From the NCBI GenBank assembly GCA_902786015.1, contig CADAAU010000004.1, positions 62,001 through 126,000 on the forward strand: DNA of 64,000 nt, written 5' to 3'. Positions within the stretch are counted from its first letter, which is position 1; the number at the start of each line of letters is the position of its first letter. A program made the translations under genes and the position numbers. This document shows positions 42,243-50,922 of this stretch, piece after piece. The stretch comes from an uncultured Coriobacteriaceae bacterium. GTDB lineage: Bacteria > Actinomycetota > Coriobacteriia > Coriobacteriales > Atopobiaceae. Below the pieces are notes generated by a model. The model saw only the letters and a program-made list of their open reading frames with translations, had not been told where the DNA came from and made no database searches.

Positions 42243-43843
42243 GGCGCTACCTTCCTCCTTTGCTCCTTCTTCGGCCTCCTGATGGCGCAGATACGACAAT
42301 CGATTCCCATAGCGCCTAGAGTCTTTGCCACGCGGTTGTAGGTGATGCGGCTGAAGAATGGAATCCTTGGTGGGCTCGCCGGCTCGTCGCAGATGATGGC
42401 GTAGACGACTGTTCTCACGCACTTGGTTTCGATCTCATGGCCTCCGCTGCCAGGCTGCTTTCGAATCTTCACGTTGGCCTTCTCGACGAAGGTGGGGTCG
42501 GAGCTGACGAGTTCGGCGCTGTTCAGCCCTTGGTTGAAAAGGTGGCTCAGCGTGGCGGAGCCGCAATAATGCTTCACGTGAATGAAGGTGTCGTTGCCAG
42601 CCAGCACGTCGCAGAGCTCGATGCTGCTCTGCCGGTAGCCGTACGCAATCGTCTTGGCATCCATCAGCAGGTAGTCCGGATTGCTATCGGCGAGTCGCTG
42701 GTTGTATTTCCCTTCGGGTTCTCCTTCGCACTCCGGAAACCCCCTGTTGTCGAAACAAGGTGAATTATCGTAGTCCTCGTTAACCCTCTTTGCGTAGTCT
42801 TGTGATATGCGGTACCACTTGCCCGCGCTGGTGCAGTATTGCTCGCCGTCCAAGTCGATCTCGCCGCAGAGGCACTTTGCGATGCTCCACCTGTACAAGT
42901 GGTGACTGATATCCTCCTTGTCCATGGCCTCGACGTACTTATTCTTCAGCTGGTTAAAGTCCGTCAGGTCGCCGATGGTCGAGAGAACGTCCTCCACGAG
43001 AACGTCGGGCATGAGCTCGCCGTTGCAGCCTGGCCACTTGAAGCCCGCGATGCGATCCCACGACTCGATGAGCTCGGGTGGCGCGGTCCACAGGTCCTTG
43101 CTGCGCGCGTTGAGCAGGCTCACCGCCTTGTCCTCGAGTCGGCGCTTGGCCTCCTTGTCGCTGACCGGGACCACGTAGTCGACCCAAGGGTATTTTTCCT
43201 TGTATGCAGAGCTCTCGTAGCGATCGAGGATGCAGTCCAGTTGCTTCGCGATTGTGCGCATGTCCCCGTCCGTGACAAACGAGAGCTTATCATCGCCGGT
43301 CATGGTGCCGCTGAAAAGGTCGTCATCCTGAGGTGTGGCGACGACCTTGTCGAGGGTGTCGGTGATGCTGTCGAGGCTGAAGTCCGAGAACTTAGAGCGC
43401 CGTGGCATCTGCTCGGCGACCTTGCTCGCGTTGCCCGCGATAGTCGTGGAGTTCACCTTGCGGAAGCACCCCTCCTCGCAGGAATTGAGCAGGACCCTGA
43501 GGCCGAACCTCTCCTCCGTTGCGGCCGTGTCGAGCAGGAACCTGCCGTTTCCGAAGGTTAGGGCCATCGTACGCCCGCGAACCTCCATAAGGAGCACGGC
43601 GGCAGACGATGCTGTTCTGAAGGCCGTTTCGTCGATCTCGTTCCTGAAGAAGCTGCCCACCCACTCAGGCGCACGGGTTAAGGTCTCTCGATAATACAGC
43701 GTTCCCACTCCGGGAATCTCCTGCGATAAGGGTGTCGGCTTGCTCTTTTTGCCTGACGTTCTCGTGTGAGCGAGTCCGAGAACGATATCGTCATGCGTCT
43801 TGCCTTCCTTCGCAAGATAAATGGACACATTCGTCTTTGCCAT
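42239..43843 (-). CDS. TIGR04141 / DUF6119 family sporadically distributed protein
   Basis: A 534-residue protein. The C-terminal third is diagnostic: HVKHYCGSATLSHLFNQGLNSAELVSSDPTF, then VVYAIICDE and IPFFSRITYNRVAKTLGAMGIDCRICAI. The N terminus NVSIYLAKEG is also family-typical. Known members occur sporadically across bacteria, often in genomic islands, and to my knowledge their function is unproven. The ATG at 43843 follows AGGGAGG. It is translationally coupled to the HNH gene (4-bp overlap). Together these form a two-gene minus-strand operon. Confidence 0.85.
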   Translation of the reverse strand: MAKTNVSIYLAKEGKTHDDIVLGLAHTRTSGKKSKPTPLSQEIPGVGTLYYRETLTRAPEWVGSFFRNEIDETAFRTASSAAVLLMEVRGRTMALTFGNGRFLLDTAATEERFGLRVLLNSCEEGCFRKVNSTTIAGNASKVAEQMPRRSKFSDFSLDSITDTLDKVVATPQDDDLFSGTMTGDDKLSFVTDGDMRTIAKQLDCILDRYESSAYKEKYPWVDYVVPVSDKEAKRRLEDKAVSLLNARSKDLWTAPPELIESWDRIAGFKWPGCNGELMPDVLVEDVLSTIGDLTDFNQLKNKYVEAMDKEDISHHLYRWSIAKCLCGEIDLDGEQYCTSAGKWYRISQDYAKRVNEDYDNSPCFDNRGFPECEGEPEGKYNQRLADSNPDYLLMDAKTIAYGYRQSSIELCDVLAGNDTFIHVKHYCGSATLSHLFNQGLNSAELVSSDPTFVEKANVKIRKQPGSGGHEIETKCVRTVVYAIICDEPASPPRIPFFSRITYNRVAKTLGAMGIDCRICAIRRPKKEQRRKVAP

Positions 43844-44384
43844 GAGCCTCCCTCGTACGGTGCGGCTTGCATGTGGTGGAGCATGCAACTGTCAACAGGT
43901 TCTCTATACCCAGCTTTTCGCTACCTTAAACAGGCGACCGTCGAAGAGACGCGAAATAGCTCGATGCTGATTTGGTGCTGGAAGCCGCGTATACGGCTCG
44001 CTGGCGCAAGCGCTTGCCGGGTCCCTTGGCGGACGGGACTGAGGGAAGAACGCCTCTTGTCGGTCTGAACGGGGATGCGCCTAGACTTACTACTGGAGGT
44101 TGGCGTGGCGCAGCGTTGCCAGCCTGGCAGGCACGACGTCCCATTCGACAAGAGGTGGTCGGGGCCCATCTTTCAGCCAATGACGGTCATCGCCACGAGA
44201 TCGTCTACGGATTCGCTGGTCAGTGCAGAGGAGAAGGCCAAAACCACGAGCGCGTACCAATACGCGCCTCCTACGCGTCGCCTGCGAACGTCAGCAGATT
44301 GCAGACGTGCGTGTTGATGCCGTCGAGAGGTCCCGCTCCCTTTCCGGCCCGCAAGTTGTGATGAAAAAGACTGCGGCCTGCTTT
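43844..44384. other. degraded intergenic stretch
   Basis: No intact gene is seen. A short minus-strand stretch near 44270-44350 reads NLRAGKGAGPLDGINTHVCNLLT and is probably debris of a lost gene upstream of the TIGR04141 operon. Plus-strand frames here (for example 43972-44361) are compositionally non-coding. Confidence 0.4.
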
Positions 44385-44711
44385 TCATCTGTTTTGTACG
44401 TAATCTGTGAGGTGTTGCTGACCAGCACAATGGTTGAGGTGGTGATTGGCCGACGCTATGCAACGTTCCAATGAGATGGTTCTTGTCGGATTGTCCTTGT
44501 AATAGATTGCGTCGACACCCTTATCGTTGATGGTTTTTGCCTTCAGCATCAGTTCCCATGCGTTGCAGACGAAGAATCCGAACCCCTCGACGCGGTAGCG
44601 GATGCTGGGGCGGTTCTATGGCTCGATGGCAAGCACGAAGGCCTCGGTGGCCTTATCAAGCAGCTGCATCACACATACAGTGCGGCCAAGCGAGGCGCTG
44701 AGCCATTTCAT
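44385..44711 (-). pseudogene. DUF3644-domain protein remnant with an in-frame stop
   Basis: From an ATG at 44711 the frame reads MKWLSASLGRTV...LLDKATEAFVLAIEP, then a TAG at 44618-44616 where family members carry Tyr (IE-YN). It continues NRPSIRYRVEGFGFFVCNAWELMLKAK...TISLERC, the diagnostic DUF3644 block, before similarity is lost. Only about the first 80 of roughly 330 residues remain. DUF3644 proteins are common in defence islands, and this one is dead through a nonsense mutation and a 3-prime deletion. Confidence 0.7.
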
Positions 44712-44743
44712 GGTCGCAGTGTTTTTGCTAAGCTCAGGGAAGC

Positions 44744-44905
44744 GTGATCAAAGCAAAGGACTTGTTATTTATCCATGAGAAGTCCGGTCTCGCGTATGAG
44801 CGCATCTCGATGCTCGCGGGTTGTGAGGTGACCTTCCTCGAGCGGGCGTTGCGGGAGGGACGCGACATGCGGGTCGACGACTTCTGCGGCTTCACCGAAA
44901 ACTGA
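44744..44905 (+). CDS. possible 53-residue protein, unknown
   Basis: GTG start after AGGGAAG. The 53-residue product contains LAYERISMLAGCEVTFLERALREGRD, which could form a small helix-turn-helix. It is divergent from the DUF3644 remnant and 124 bp upstream of the ATPase gene. It is too short to assign, and may be a fragment of a former regulator. Confidence 0.35.
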   Translation: MIKAKDLLFIHEKSGLAYERISMLAGCEVTFLERALREGRDMRVDDFCGFTEN

Positions 44906-45029
44906 CGGAAATCGGTGCACCACCTTTACATTTCGCACCTACAGCGCATGTCATGGAATAAAAACTGCCGATACTTGAATTCGACACTCACGTGGCATAG
45001 ACTTATTTACATGGCGAAGGGACTTCAGC

Positions 45030-46472
45030 ATGAATGATACTGTCGTGCGTGTCGAACGCATCAGAATAGAGAACTTCAAGAACGTGGAACGCGGAGAGCT
45101 CTCGTTTTCGAATCCGAGGCGACCGGGAGGCGCGAGTGTGCTCGGACTCTACGGCAAAAATGGCACGGGCAAGTCTGCGCTCGTAGACGTGCTAGAGATA
45201 GTCCAGCAGTGTTTGTGCGGGAGGAGGCTGGAGCAGAGGTTCGCGCGATACATCAATGTTGATGCCAGCCACTCTCGAATAGAGTGCGAGTTCAGCATTA
45301 GTCACCCTGAGGAAGACAAGAGAGACTCGGTCATCTACGCATTCAGCATCAAGGGCGAGGAGGATGATTCTGCGCGGTCCGATGGCGCCGCGGACGGTGA
45401 GGGTGACTCCCGCATGCTTTCTCTGAGGGTCTTCGACGAAGTTCTCAGGTTGAGGGCGGAGGGCTCCGCTTGGCACATGCGCCTCACCACCCTGATCGAC
45501 ACGTCGGACGGGCCGGTGTTCGGCAATGCGGCCAAGCGCAGGATGCTCGTAGGGCCTGACGCCGAGGATGAAATCGAGCTTGCGGTGGAGAAGAGGCTCG
45601 CCTATCGCGAATCGAGGTCGTTCGTTTTCTCCCCCGCGCTTATTCGTGCCATGCGAAGCAAACAGAAGGGAGATGCGGAACCAAGCGAGATTCCAAAGGC
45701 GGCGCTACGGGCGATCGAGCGTCTTGGGTTGTTCGGTAGGTTCGAGTTCTTCGTGATGAATACGCTTGCTTCCGGCATGCCCGCGCTCGGCGCGCTGCCA
45801 TTCCCGTTCCGCTACAAGACCGGGGAAGGCAAGGTCGTCGGTATAGCAATGATTCCTATGGGGGAGGTAAGCGTCGTTACGGACGAAATATACGTAACCG
45901 TAGTGCCTGCCATCGACAGAATGAACATCGTCCTGCGGCAGCTGCTGCCAGGCATGACGATTGGGGTCAGGGTCTTTGGACAGGAGCTAATGCGAGACGG
46001 CAAGGAGGGAAAGCGCGTGCAGCTGGTCTCGAAACGCGACGGGCGTGAAATACCGCTATCTTGCGAGTCGGAGGGGATCAAGCGCATCGTCTCGTTCCTC
46101 AACCTGCTGATTCTTATGTTCAACGATTCGTCGGTAACGGTGGTAATTGACGAATTCGATGCGGGTGTGTTCGAGTATCTGCTTGGCGAGCTCGCAAGCA
46201 TCGTGTCCGAGCACGGGAAGGGACAGCTCATCTTCACGTCGCACAACCTGCGCCCCCTCGAGACGATTGACCGTGGCTTTATCGCTTTTACGACCGTCAA
46301 CCCCCGCAACCGCTACTGGAGGATGTCCAACGTGAAGCCGTCAAACAACCTGCGAGACTTCTATTACCGTGATATTATCTTGGGGGGACAGGAAGAGCGG
46401 CTCTACGAGACCACAAACAATGGCGACATCGAATTCGCTTTCATGGAAGCTGGCGTTGCCGATGCGGAGTAA
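45030..46472 (+). CDS. AAA ATPase of an OLD/RloA-like two-gene module (module 2)
   Basis: A 480-residue ATPase with opening RIENFKNVERGEL, Walker A GLYGKNGTGKSA (residues 39-50), the CESEGIKRIVSFL signature region, Walker B VTVVIDEFDAGVFEYLLGEL, and a LIFTSHNLRPLETID switch. It differs from modules 1 and 3 by the KNGTGKS P-loop and DEFDAG Walker B. Its stop overlaps the start of a TOPRIM-like partner by 11 bp. That partner is now broken, so the module may be inactive even though this ATPase is intact. Confidence 0.83.
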   Translation: MNDTVVRVERIRIENFKNVERGELSFSNPRRPGGASVLGLYGKNGTGKSALVDVLEIVQQCLCGRRLEQRFARYINVDASHSRIECEFSISHPEEDKRDSVIYAFSIKGEEDDSARSDGAADGEGDSRMLSLRVFDEVLRLRAEGSAWHMRLTTLIDTSDGPVFGNAAKRRMLVGPDAEDEIELAVEKRLAYRESRSFVFSPALIRAMRSKQKGDAEPSEIPKAALRAIERLGLFGRFEFFVMNTLASGMPALGALPFPFRYKTGEGKVVGIAMIPMGEVSVVTDEIYVTVVPAIDRMNIVLRQLLPGMTIGVRVFGQELMRDGKEGKRVQLVSKRDGREIPLSCESEGIKRIVSFLNLLILMFNDSSVTVVIDEFDAGVFEYLLGELASIVSEHGKGQLIFTSHNLRPLETIDRGFIAFTTVNPRNRYWRMSNVKPSNNLRDFYYRDIILGGQEERLYETTNNGDIEFAFMEAGVADAE

Positions 46473-46879
46473 GAAGGTCGCTCTTATTATTGTGGAGGGG
46501 CCCTCAGACGAGACTGCCCAAGTGTGCGCTACTGAAGCGAAACGGGCGGAAGGCTGCAAACATGGACAGGCTGGCGACGCTGCCGCAAATTGGCGGCGTG
46601 CCGTATCTGGCAGTCTTCATGTCGTGCAACCTTGATCACGTCCTTCACAACAAGGTGAACAGTTCGGATGATGAGAAGCGCCGAGATGCCTTCGAGTTTG
46701 CCAAGAAGTATCGAAGCGACATCCCCGCCTTTATCGACTTTATCTCAAACTCGGACTTCTCTGTGGTGGGCGAGCGCGGCGACACATGGGACTACATTCG
46801 TAAGGACTTGCGCTCAATCGAGCGTCACACCAATATGGGCCTATGCTTTGCCGTGCCCTATGCGGGTGGGGGTGAATAG
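46462..46879 (+). pseudogene. TOPRIM-like partner of module 2, deleted and frameshifted
   Basis: From the ATG at 46462 the frame gives MRSKKVALIIVEGPSDETA, the TOPRIM-like opening (EGxxD), and then loses meaning. The C-terminal part is in another frame (up to 46879): GGVPYLAVFMSCNLDHVLHN, SSDDEKRRDAFEFAKKYRSD, GDTWDYIRKDLRSIERHTN. The central region with the DxD metal site is missing. So there has been both an internal deletion and a frameshift. Intact homologues would be about 200 residues or more. The effector of module 2 is therefore not functional as written. Confidence 0.75.
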
Positions 46880-46991
46880 CTCTTTTGGACGGGCGCCATT
46901 AGGATAGGCGCATCCGCTTGGAACCAGAATTTACACTCGGTGTCACACTCCAAGCACGTCCAACCCTGTGGCAGGGGAAGCACGGGGTCCT

Positions 46992-47684
46992 TTAGCTCCC
47001 GCTTCTCGTCCCCGCCGGTAGCGCGCGGGTTCTCGCGAGCATCTCCCCGACGAGCTGGTGCAGCTCGGTGTATGGGTTCTCGAGGCAGTACGTGTAGCCG
47101 CAGTGCTCGGCCGTCCTCGCGCCCTTGCGCATCGTCGACTCGTCCATCTGTTTGGCGCGCACCACGGCGCCTGCGACGTCCTCCAGCCCGATGTCCGCCA
47201 GAAGTCCCTTGAAGTTCTCCTCCCGCTTGTACTCGTGCATTTCCCGGAAGCGGGTGTCGTACGCCGCGTTAATCTGCTGTAGGTACTCGTCGCGGTGACC
47301 GCAGTGGGCGACGCCTCTCCTATGGAGAACCATCCAGAGGTCGAACGTGAAGTTGCTGTAGGCAGATCGATACCTGAGGCGCTTGCCGATGTTGCTCGCG
47401 TCCCGCATCTGCCGCAACGTGTCCTGGAAGTTCCGCCTGTGTTGATCGGACTCGCTCTCGAAGTCGAACACGTGCCAGACGTCTATCCTTGCTCCCCTCG
47501 GCACGGCAAGCCGCTTCGCCATCGCGAGGGGCTCCTTCTCGACGTCGCAGCGCAACGCGAGCTTGTAGCGCGCGTCCGGCGAGCCGTTGACGAGGTCCCG
47601 GAGGTGCTCGAAGTACCACTTCTCCGTCTCGCCCTCCACGCTGAGGTAGAACTTGACGCTCTGTCGTAGCGGCGGCCTCATCAT
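46992..47684 (-). CDS. RloB-like protein (module 3)
   Basis: A 230-residue protein with the RloB plan: KFYLSVEGETEKWYFEHLRD (EGxTE), IDVWHVFDFESESD (acidic), SAYSNFTFDLWMVLHRRG (matching SNxxFElWlxxH). The start ATG shares one base with the stop of the upstream ATPase (TGATG), so translation is coupled. A longer open frame upstream is a shadow of that ATPase. All key acidic residues are present, so module 3 appears intact. It is quite divergent from the module 1 partner, which shows separate origins. Confidence 0.8.
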   Translation of the reverse strand: MMRPPLRQSVKFYLSVEGETEKWYFEHLRDLVNGSPDARYKLALRCDVEKEPLAMAKRLAVPRGARIDVWHVFDFESESDQHRRNFQDTLRQMRDASNIGKRLRYRSAYSNFTFDLWMVLHRRGVAHCGHRDEYLQQINAAYDTRFREMHEYKREENFKGLLADIGLEDVAGAVVRAKQMDESTMRKGARTAEHCGYTYCLENPYTELHQLVGEMLARTRALPAGTRSGS

Positions 47685-49042
47685 CACACCGCCTCTCCGG
47701 CCGTGGCCGTCCTGGCATCTCCGCCGACCTCTCCCCCGGGAGTCAGGTCCATGGTCAGTCCCCGCTCGACCTGCTCCCGCAGGAACGGCACGAGGTCCAC
47801 ATCGCGGATGCCGCCGTAGCGCCCCATGAAGTAGTTGCGTTGGTAGTCTTCCCCGCGCCGCACGCCAGCCGACCCCGCCGTCCCGAAGTCCGAGAGCGCG
47901 TAGGTGACGCTGCCGTCGCCCGCATCGCCCGGGTCCACGATCTTGATCTCGTCCCTGCGGAAGAGGTTGCCGTCGAGCAGTATGGGGTTGTGCGTCGTGA
48001 AGATAAGCTGCGCACCGCGCCGGTTGGTGCCGTCGTCGTGGAAGGCGTTCACGATGGACATGACCGTCATGGGGTGCAGCGAGGCGTCGAGCTCGTCCAT
48101 CACGAGTACCTTGCCCTGCGAGAGCGCGACCTCCACGAAGGGCAGCATGTTGAGGAACCTTCTGGTCCCGAGCGACTCGTACTTGTCGGAGGGCACCACC
48201 ACCGTGCCCTGCGACGTACCGACCGCCGTATAGAGCTCCGCCGGCTCCGTGGAGCCCTCGCGCTTCAGGAAGGCGAACGAGCTTCCCGAGGCACCGAAGA
48301 TGCCCGCAGCCTCGGTGAAGTGGGTGCCGAGGAAGTCGTACACGTCCTCCTCCATCGGGAACACCGAGGCCTCGTTGGCGTGGGTGACGACCATGAGGTC
48401 GTCCGAGAACCACGACGAGACCTCCCTCGCGATCGTCGGGCTGACGACGGTCCTGAAGCCGTTGTCGAGGAACAGGTCGCCTGGTTCGACGGCGGAGAGA
48501 AGCGCGTCAGCGGCCTCGCGATTGGCGACGTATGCCCGCGCGAACCGCGCCTCGAGGGCCGCATGCACCTCCACGGCCAACGCATCGCCCTCCCTGGAGA
48601 AGACGTCGTGCCCGTCCACGGACAGACGTTCCGCGACCACGCGTCTCGGGTCCCTGGGACGTCCGAACCTCCCGAGGTCGGCCGTGACGGAGTACTCGTA
48701 CAGGGACCCGTCTCTCGTGAAGGACACCTCGAACGTGGTGGGCGAAAAACCATCCGCGAAGGAGCAGGGCACGAGCGAGAGGTCGCGCCCCGCGCCGTCT
48801 GCCGACAAGCCACCTCGCCCGACGATTCCCTGGAAGTCCGCGAGCGCCGTGACGAGCGCGCTCTTGCCCGCTGCGTTCGGTCCGTAGATCACGGCGGTGC
48901 AGGTGCCCTTCCTCTGCCTTCCTGCGACCGTCTCGTGCAGGAGGCTGTACTCGAGGTCCTTCTGTTTGGGCGCGGCCTCCATGTTGAGGGTCGCACGCTC
49001 CATGTACATTTTGTATCCTTTGATGGAAAATCTAAGAAGCAT
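47684..49042 (-). CDS. AAA ATPase of the RloA/AbiLi type (module 3)
   Basis: A 452-residue ATPase. It opens MLLRFSIKGYKMYMERATLNM, has Walker A VIYGPNAAGKSALV (residues 51-64), LGTRRFLNMLPFVEVAL in the signature region, Walker B VLVMDELDASLHPMTVMSIV, and QLIFTTHNPILLD. The ATG at 49042 is preceded by GAGGGAT and an AGGAGG slightly further off. It heads a coupled two-gene operon with the RloB-like gene. Its 5-prime end lies about 120 bp from the HEPN remnant, where the duplicated block begins. Confidence 0.83.
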   Translation of the reverse strand: MLLRFSIKGYKMYMERATLNMEAAPKQKDLEYSLLHETVAGRQRKGTCTAVIYGPNAAGKSALVTALADFQGIVGRGGLSADGAGRDLSLVPCSFADGFSPTTFEVSFTRDGSLYEYSVTADLGRFGRPRDPRRVVAERLSVDGHDVFSREGDALAVEVHAALEARFARAYVANREAADALLSAVEPGDLFLDNGFRTVVSPTIAREVSSWFSDDLMVVTHANEASVFPMEEDVYDFLGTHFTEAAGIFGASGSSFAFLKREGSTEPAELYTAVGTSQGTVVVPSDKYESLGTRRFLNMLPFVEVALSQGKVLVMDELDASLHPMTVMSIVNAFHDDGTNRRGAQLIFTTHNPILLDGNLFRRDEIKIVDPGDAGDGSVTYALSDFGTAGSAGVRRGEDYQRNYFMGRYGGIRDVDLVPFLREQVERGLTMDLTPGGEVGGDARTATAGEAV

Positions 49043-49164
49043 ATCCCTCAACACCTCCTGTTTAGTCGAATGTTTGCTCGTAGTTTCTTGTCTTAATGGT
49101 AATGGAGGAGTTCTTATTTTGCAAGATATCTGCAAAATGATTGTCTGCATTGAGTGTCATGTCA

Positions 49165-49420
49165 TATGAGAATCGGTTGCACGACGAGATTATGCACAGC
49201 CGAGTCTTGGACGCTTCCGGAGCTGTATTCGTCCGGCTTCAGGGCAAACGATCTCGCGCCCACCCGTTTGTCCAGATCAGCAGGCGATTGTTGGCTGGCT
49301 TGCATGATGCGATGGGGGCAATCTCGTTCGACAACGCGGTAGAGCTGAGCTCCGGGGATGTGCGAACCACCATAACGAGCCTGAATGAATCATGCGCGCC
49401 TCGCCGAGGAGCATTGTAGC
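49165..49420 (+). pseudogene. remnant of the HEPN-like gene, C-terminal part
   Basis: Reads RLHDEIMHSRVLDASGAVFVRL, then ISRRLLAGLHDAMGAISFDNAVELSSGDVRTTITSLNES, colinear with residues about 242-350 of the HEPN-like protein at 39944. An internal segment is deleted. The motif Arg of the RxxxxH pair is replaced (LHDEIMH), and the end is altered. It has no start signal and is a decayed duplicate. Confidence 0.75.
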
Positions 49421-49430
49421 TGACGGTGGT

Positions 49431-49672
49431 CATTGACCAGCGTCTGCCCGACTCGGGAATCGACTCCGATGGGACCAACTTGACGCCGCTTTCGTTAGGT
49501 AGGTGCAGTACCTTACGGCTTCCTCTTTCCACGATCTCCATGTATGGGTGCAGGAGATAGGGTCTATCGACTACGTTGGCGCTCCGTAGTTTGGATTCGA
49601 GCACAGAAACCCGGCGCGCTTCGCAAGTGTGTCTTTGGTGCGTTGTGTAAAATCGTCTCGGGTTTGCGTCAT
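49431..49672 (-). pseudogene. internally deleted remnant of the HNH gene
   Basis: The ATG at 49672 begins MTQTRDDFTQRTKDTLAKR, matching the start of the HNH protein at 42242. After about 33 codons it jumps to the C-terminal region (VVDRPYLLHPYMEIVERGSRK...). The HNH core and most of the second domain are gone. Nucleotide similarity to 41273-41425 and 42150-42242 is roughly nine in ten. It cannot encode an active nuclease. Confidence 0.78.
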
Positions 49673-49868
49673 GGCGTTACCTCCCTCCTTTGCTCCTTCT
49701 TCGGCCTCCTGATTGCGCAGATACGAAAATCGATTCCCATAGCGCCCAGAGTCTTTGCCACGCGGTTGTAGGTGGTGCGGCTGAAGAACGGAATCCTTGG
49801 CGGGTTCGCAGGCTCGTCGCAGATGATGGCGCAGACGACCGTCTTCACACACTTGGTTCTCGGCTACG
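49669..49868 (-). pseudogene. 3-prime remnant of the TIGR04141 gene
   Basis: Corresponds to the last 65 or so codons of the gene at 42239-43843. It reads VCAIICDEPANPPRIPFFSRTTYNRVAKTLGA... on the minus strand and keeps the ATGA coupling to the HNH remnant. The upstream nine-tenths is missing. It abuts the rhomboid copy 2 gene at 49925. Confidence 0.75.
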
Positions 49869-49924
49869 TCGATTTAACATTCCCTGTGCTCTACAAACAG
49901 CTATATTGCGTCTTGGGAGCGCAC

Positions 49925-50533
49925 CTAGAAGATGCTTGAGCTTGAATCGGTGGCAGTTTTCTCAGGAAGTAGGAAGCCCAGAATAGCGCCGATCGTGCCT
50001 CCGACGATATGGCCATGGTAGCTGATGAAATCGCGCACGAAGATTGCGCCGTACAGTTGCTGGCACAAATAGAATGCTGCCACAAGGATGAACGTAAGGG
50101 GAATCTCACCTTCCCTTACTTGGGTAACCGATGAGAGCAACATGAACGTAAAAACGACGCCACTAGCGCCGACACCACCGGTGTGGAAGATCACAATACT
50201 CGCAATGCTAACGCCAAGAGCGCTTGCAAGAATGATTAGTGCTAGCCTCGACGACCCGTACTTCTCCTCCAGAAGAGGACCCAGAAGCAGAATATAGCTC
50301 ATGTTGCGAATGAGGTGGTCCCAGCCGCTGTGGCCAAAGGCGAACGTTATAAGGCGGAAGTACTCGAAAGGGCTAGATAGAGAGCTGGTGTGGAAGGTAA
50401 AGAACGCGTTCGTGCTGGCTCCACCCGTCAGCGTGCTGAGCACCTGCACTCCCACGCAAATGAACACGAAACACAGAACTACAGGTGAGTTAAACGTGAC
50501 CTTAGGGAACCGTATCCTTGGTTTGCTGTCCAT
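49925..50533 (-). CDS. rhomboid family intramembrane serine protease (copy 2)
   Basis: A 202-residue paralogue of the protease at 36096-36701. Conserved parts are FVFICVGVQVLSTLTGGAS, WDHLIRNMSYILLLGPLLEEKYG, the catalytic Ser in VGASGVVFTF and the catalytic His in YHGHIVGG. Divergence is concentrated in the loop after TM1 and in the N and C termini. ACGGAGGAG lies before the ATG. The 59-residue partner gene precedes it by 39 bp. Both catalytic residues are kept, so it should be active. Confidence 0.87.
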   Translation of the reverse strand: MDSKPRIRFPKVTFNSPVVLCFVFICVGVQVLSTLTGGASTNAFFTFHTSSLSSPFEYFRLITFAFGHSGWDHLIRNMSYILLLGPLLEEKYGSSRLALIILASALGVSIASIVIFHTGGVGASGVVFTFMLLSSVTQVREGEIPLTFILVAAFYLCQQLYGAIFVRDFISYHGHIVGGTIGAILGFLLPEKTATDSSSSIF

Positions 50534-50572
50534 TGCTCCTCCGTCTGCTTTTGTCGATAGGTTCCCGTCGGG

Positions 50573-50752
50573 TTAAAGGTCGTATGACATGAGATAGTTC
50601 ACGAGTGCGTTTCGGGCGTTCGCTGCATTGAAGCTGGCCTGTGGATTGATTGGCTGCGGGCGCGTGCGCTGTTGGCGCTCGAATTCGTCGAGAATTCGTA
50701 TTGTCTTTTGAATCTGGCGACGATCCGCCTTGCTCGGTACGCTGTCTTTCAT
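50573..50752 (-). CDS. conserved 59-residue protein paired with rhomboid (copy 2)
   Basis: Identical to the copy at 36738-36917 except for Met instead of Leu near the C terminus (NYLMSYDL), despite about 22 synonymous codon differences. The ATG at 50752 is set by that comparison, since sequence upstream of it is unrelated between copies. No membrane segment or known motif. It is co-transcribed with rhomboid copy 2 and lies 170 bp downstream of the WYL helicase gene on the same strand. Confidence 0.88.
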   Translation of the reverse strand: MKDSVPSKADRRQIQKTIRILDEFERQQRTRPQPINPQASFNAANARNALVNYLMSYDL

Positions 50753-50922
50753 GGCTGCCTGTTCTTTTAAGATTCTTGTACAACGGGAGCTATCATAGCA
50801 TAAGCTGAAAAACGTATATGAAGCACGAGAGCAAGGCATTTCTCATTGCTGCAAAAGGTTACTCAATGAGACATGAGATCACGTTGGTCGCTGCGTGAGT
50901 CAAGGTTCCGTTCTGCCCATCG

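Noticed and set aside
47840..49096. Plus-strand open frame of 418 codons
   Set aside because: It is opposite the module 3 ATPase and is rich in His/Arg/Glu, as typical for antisense frames; the ATPase motifs are unambiguous.
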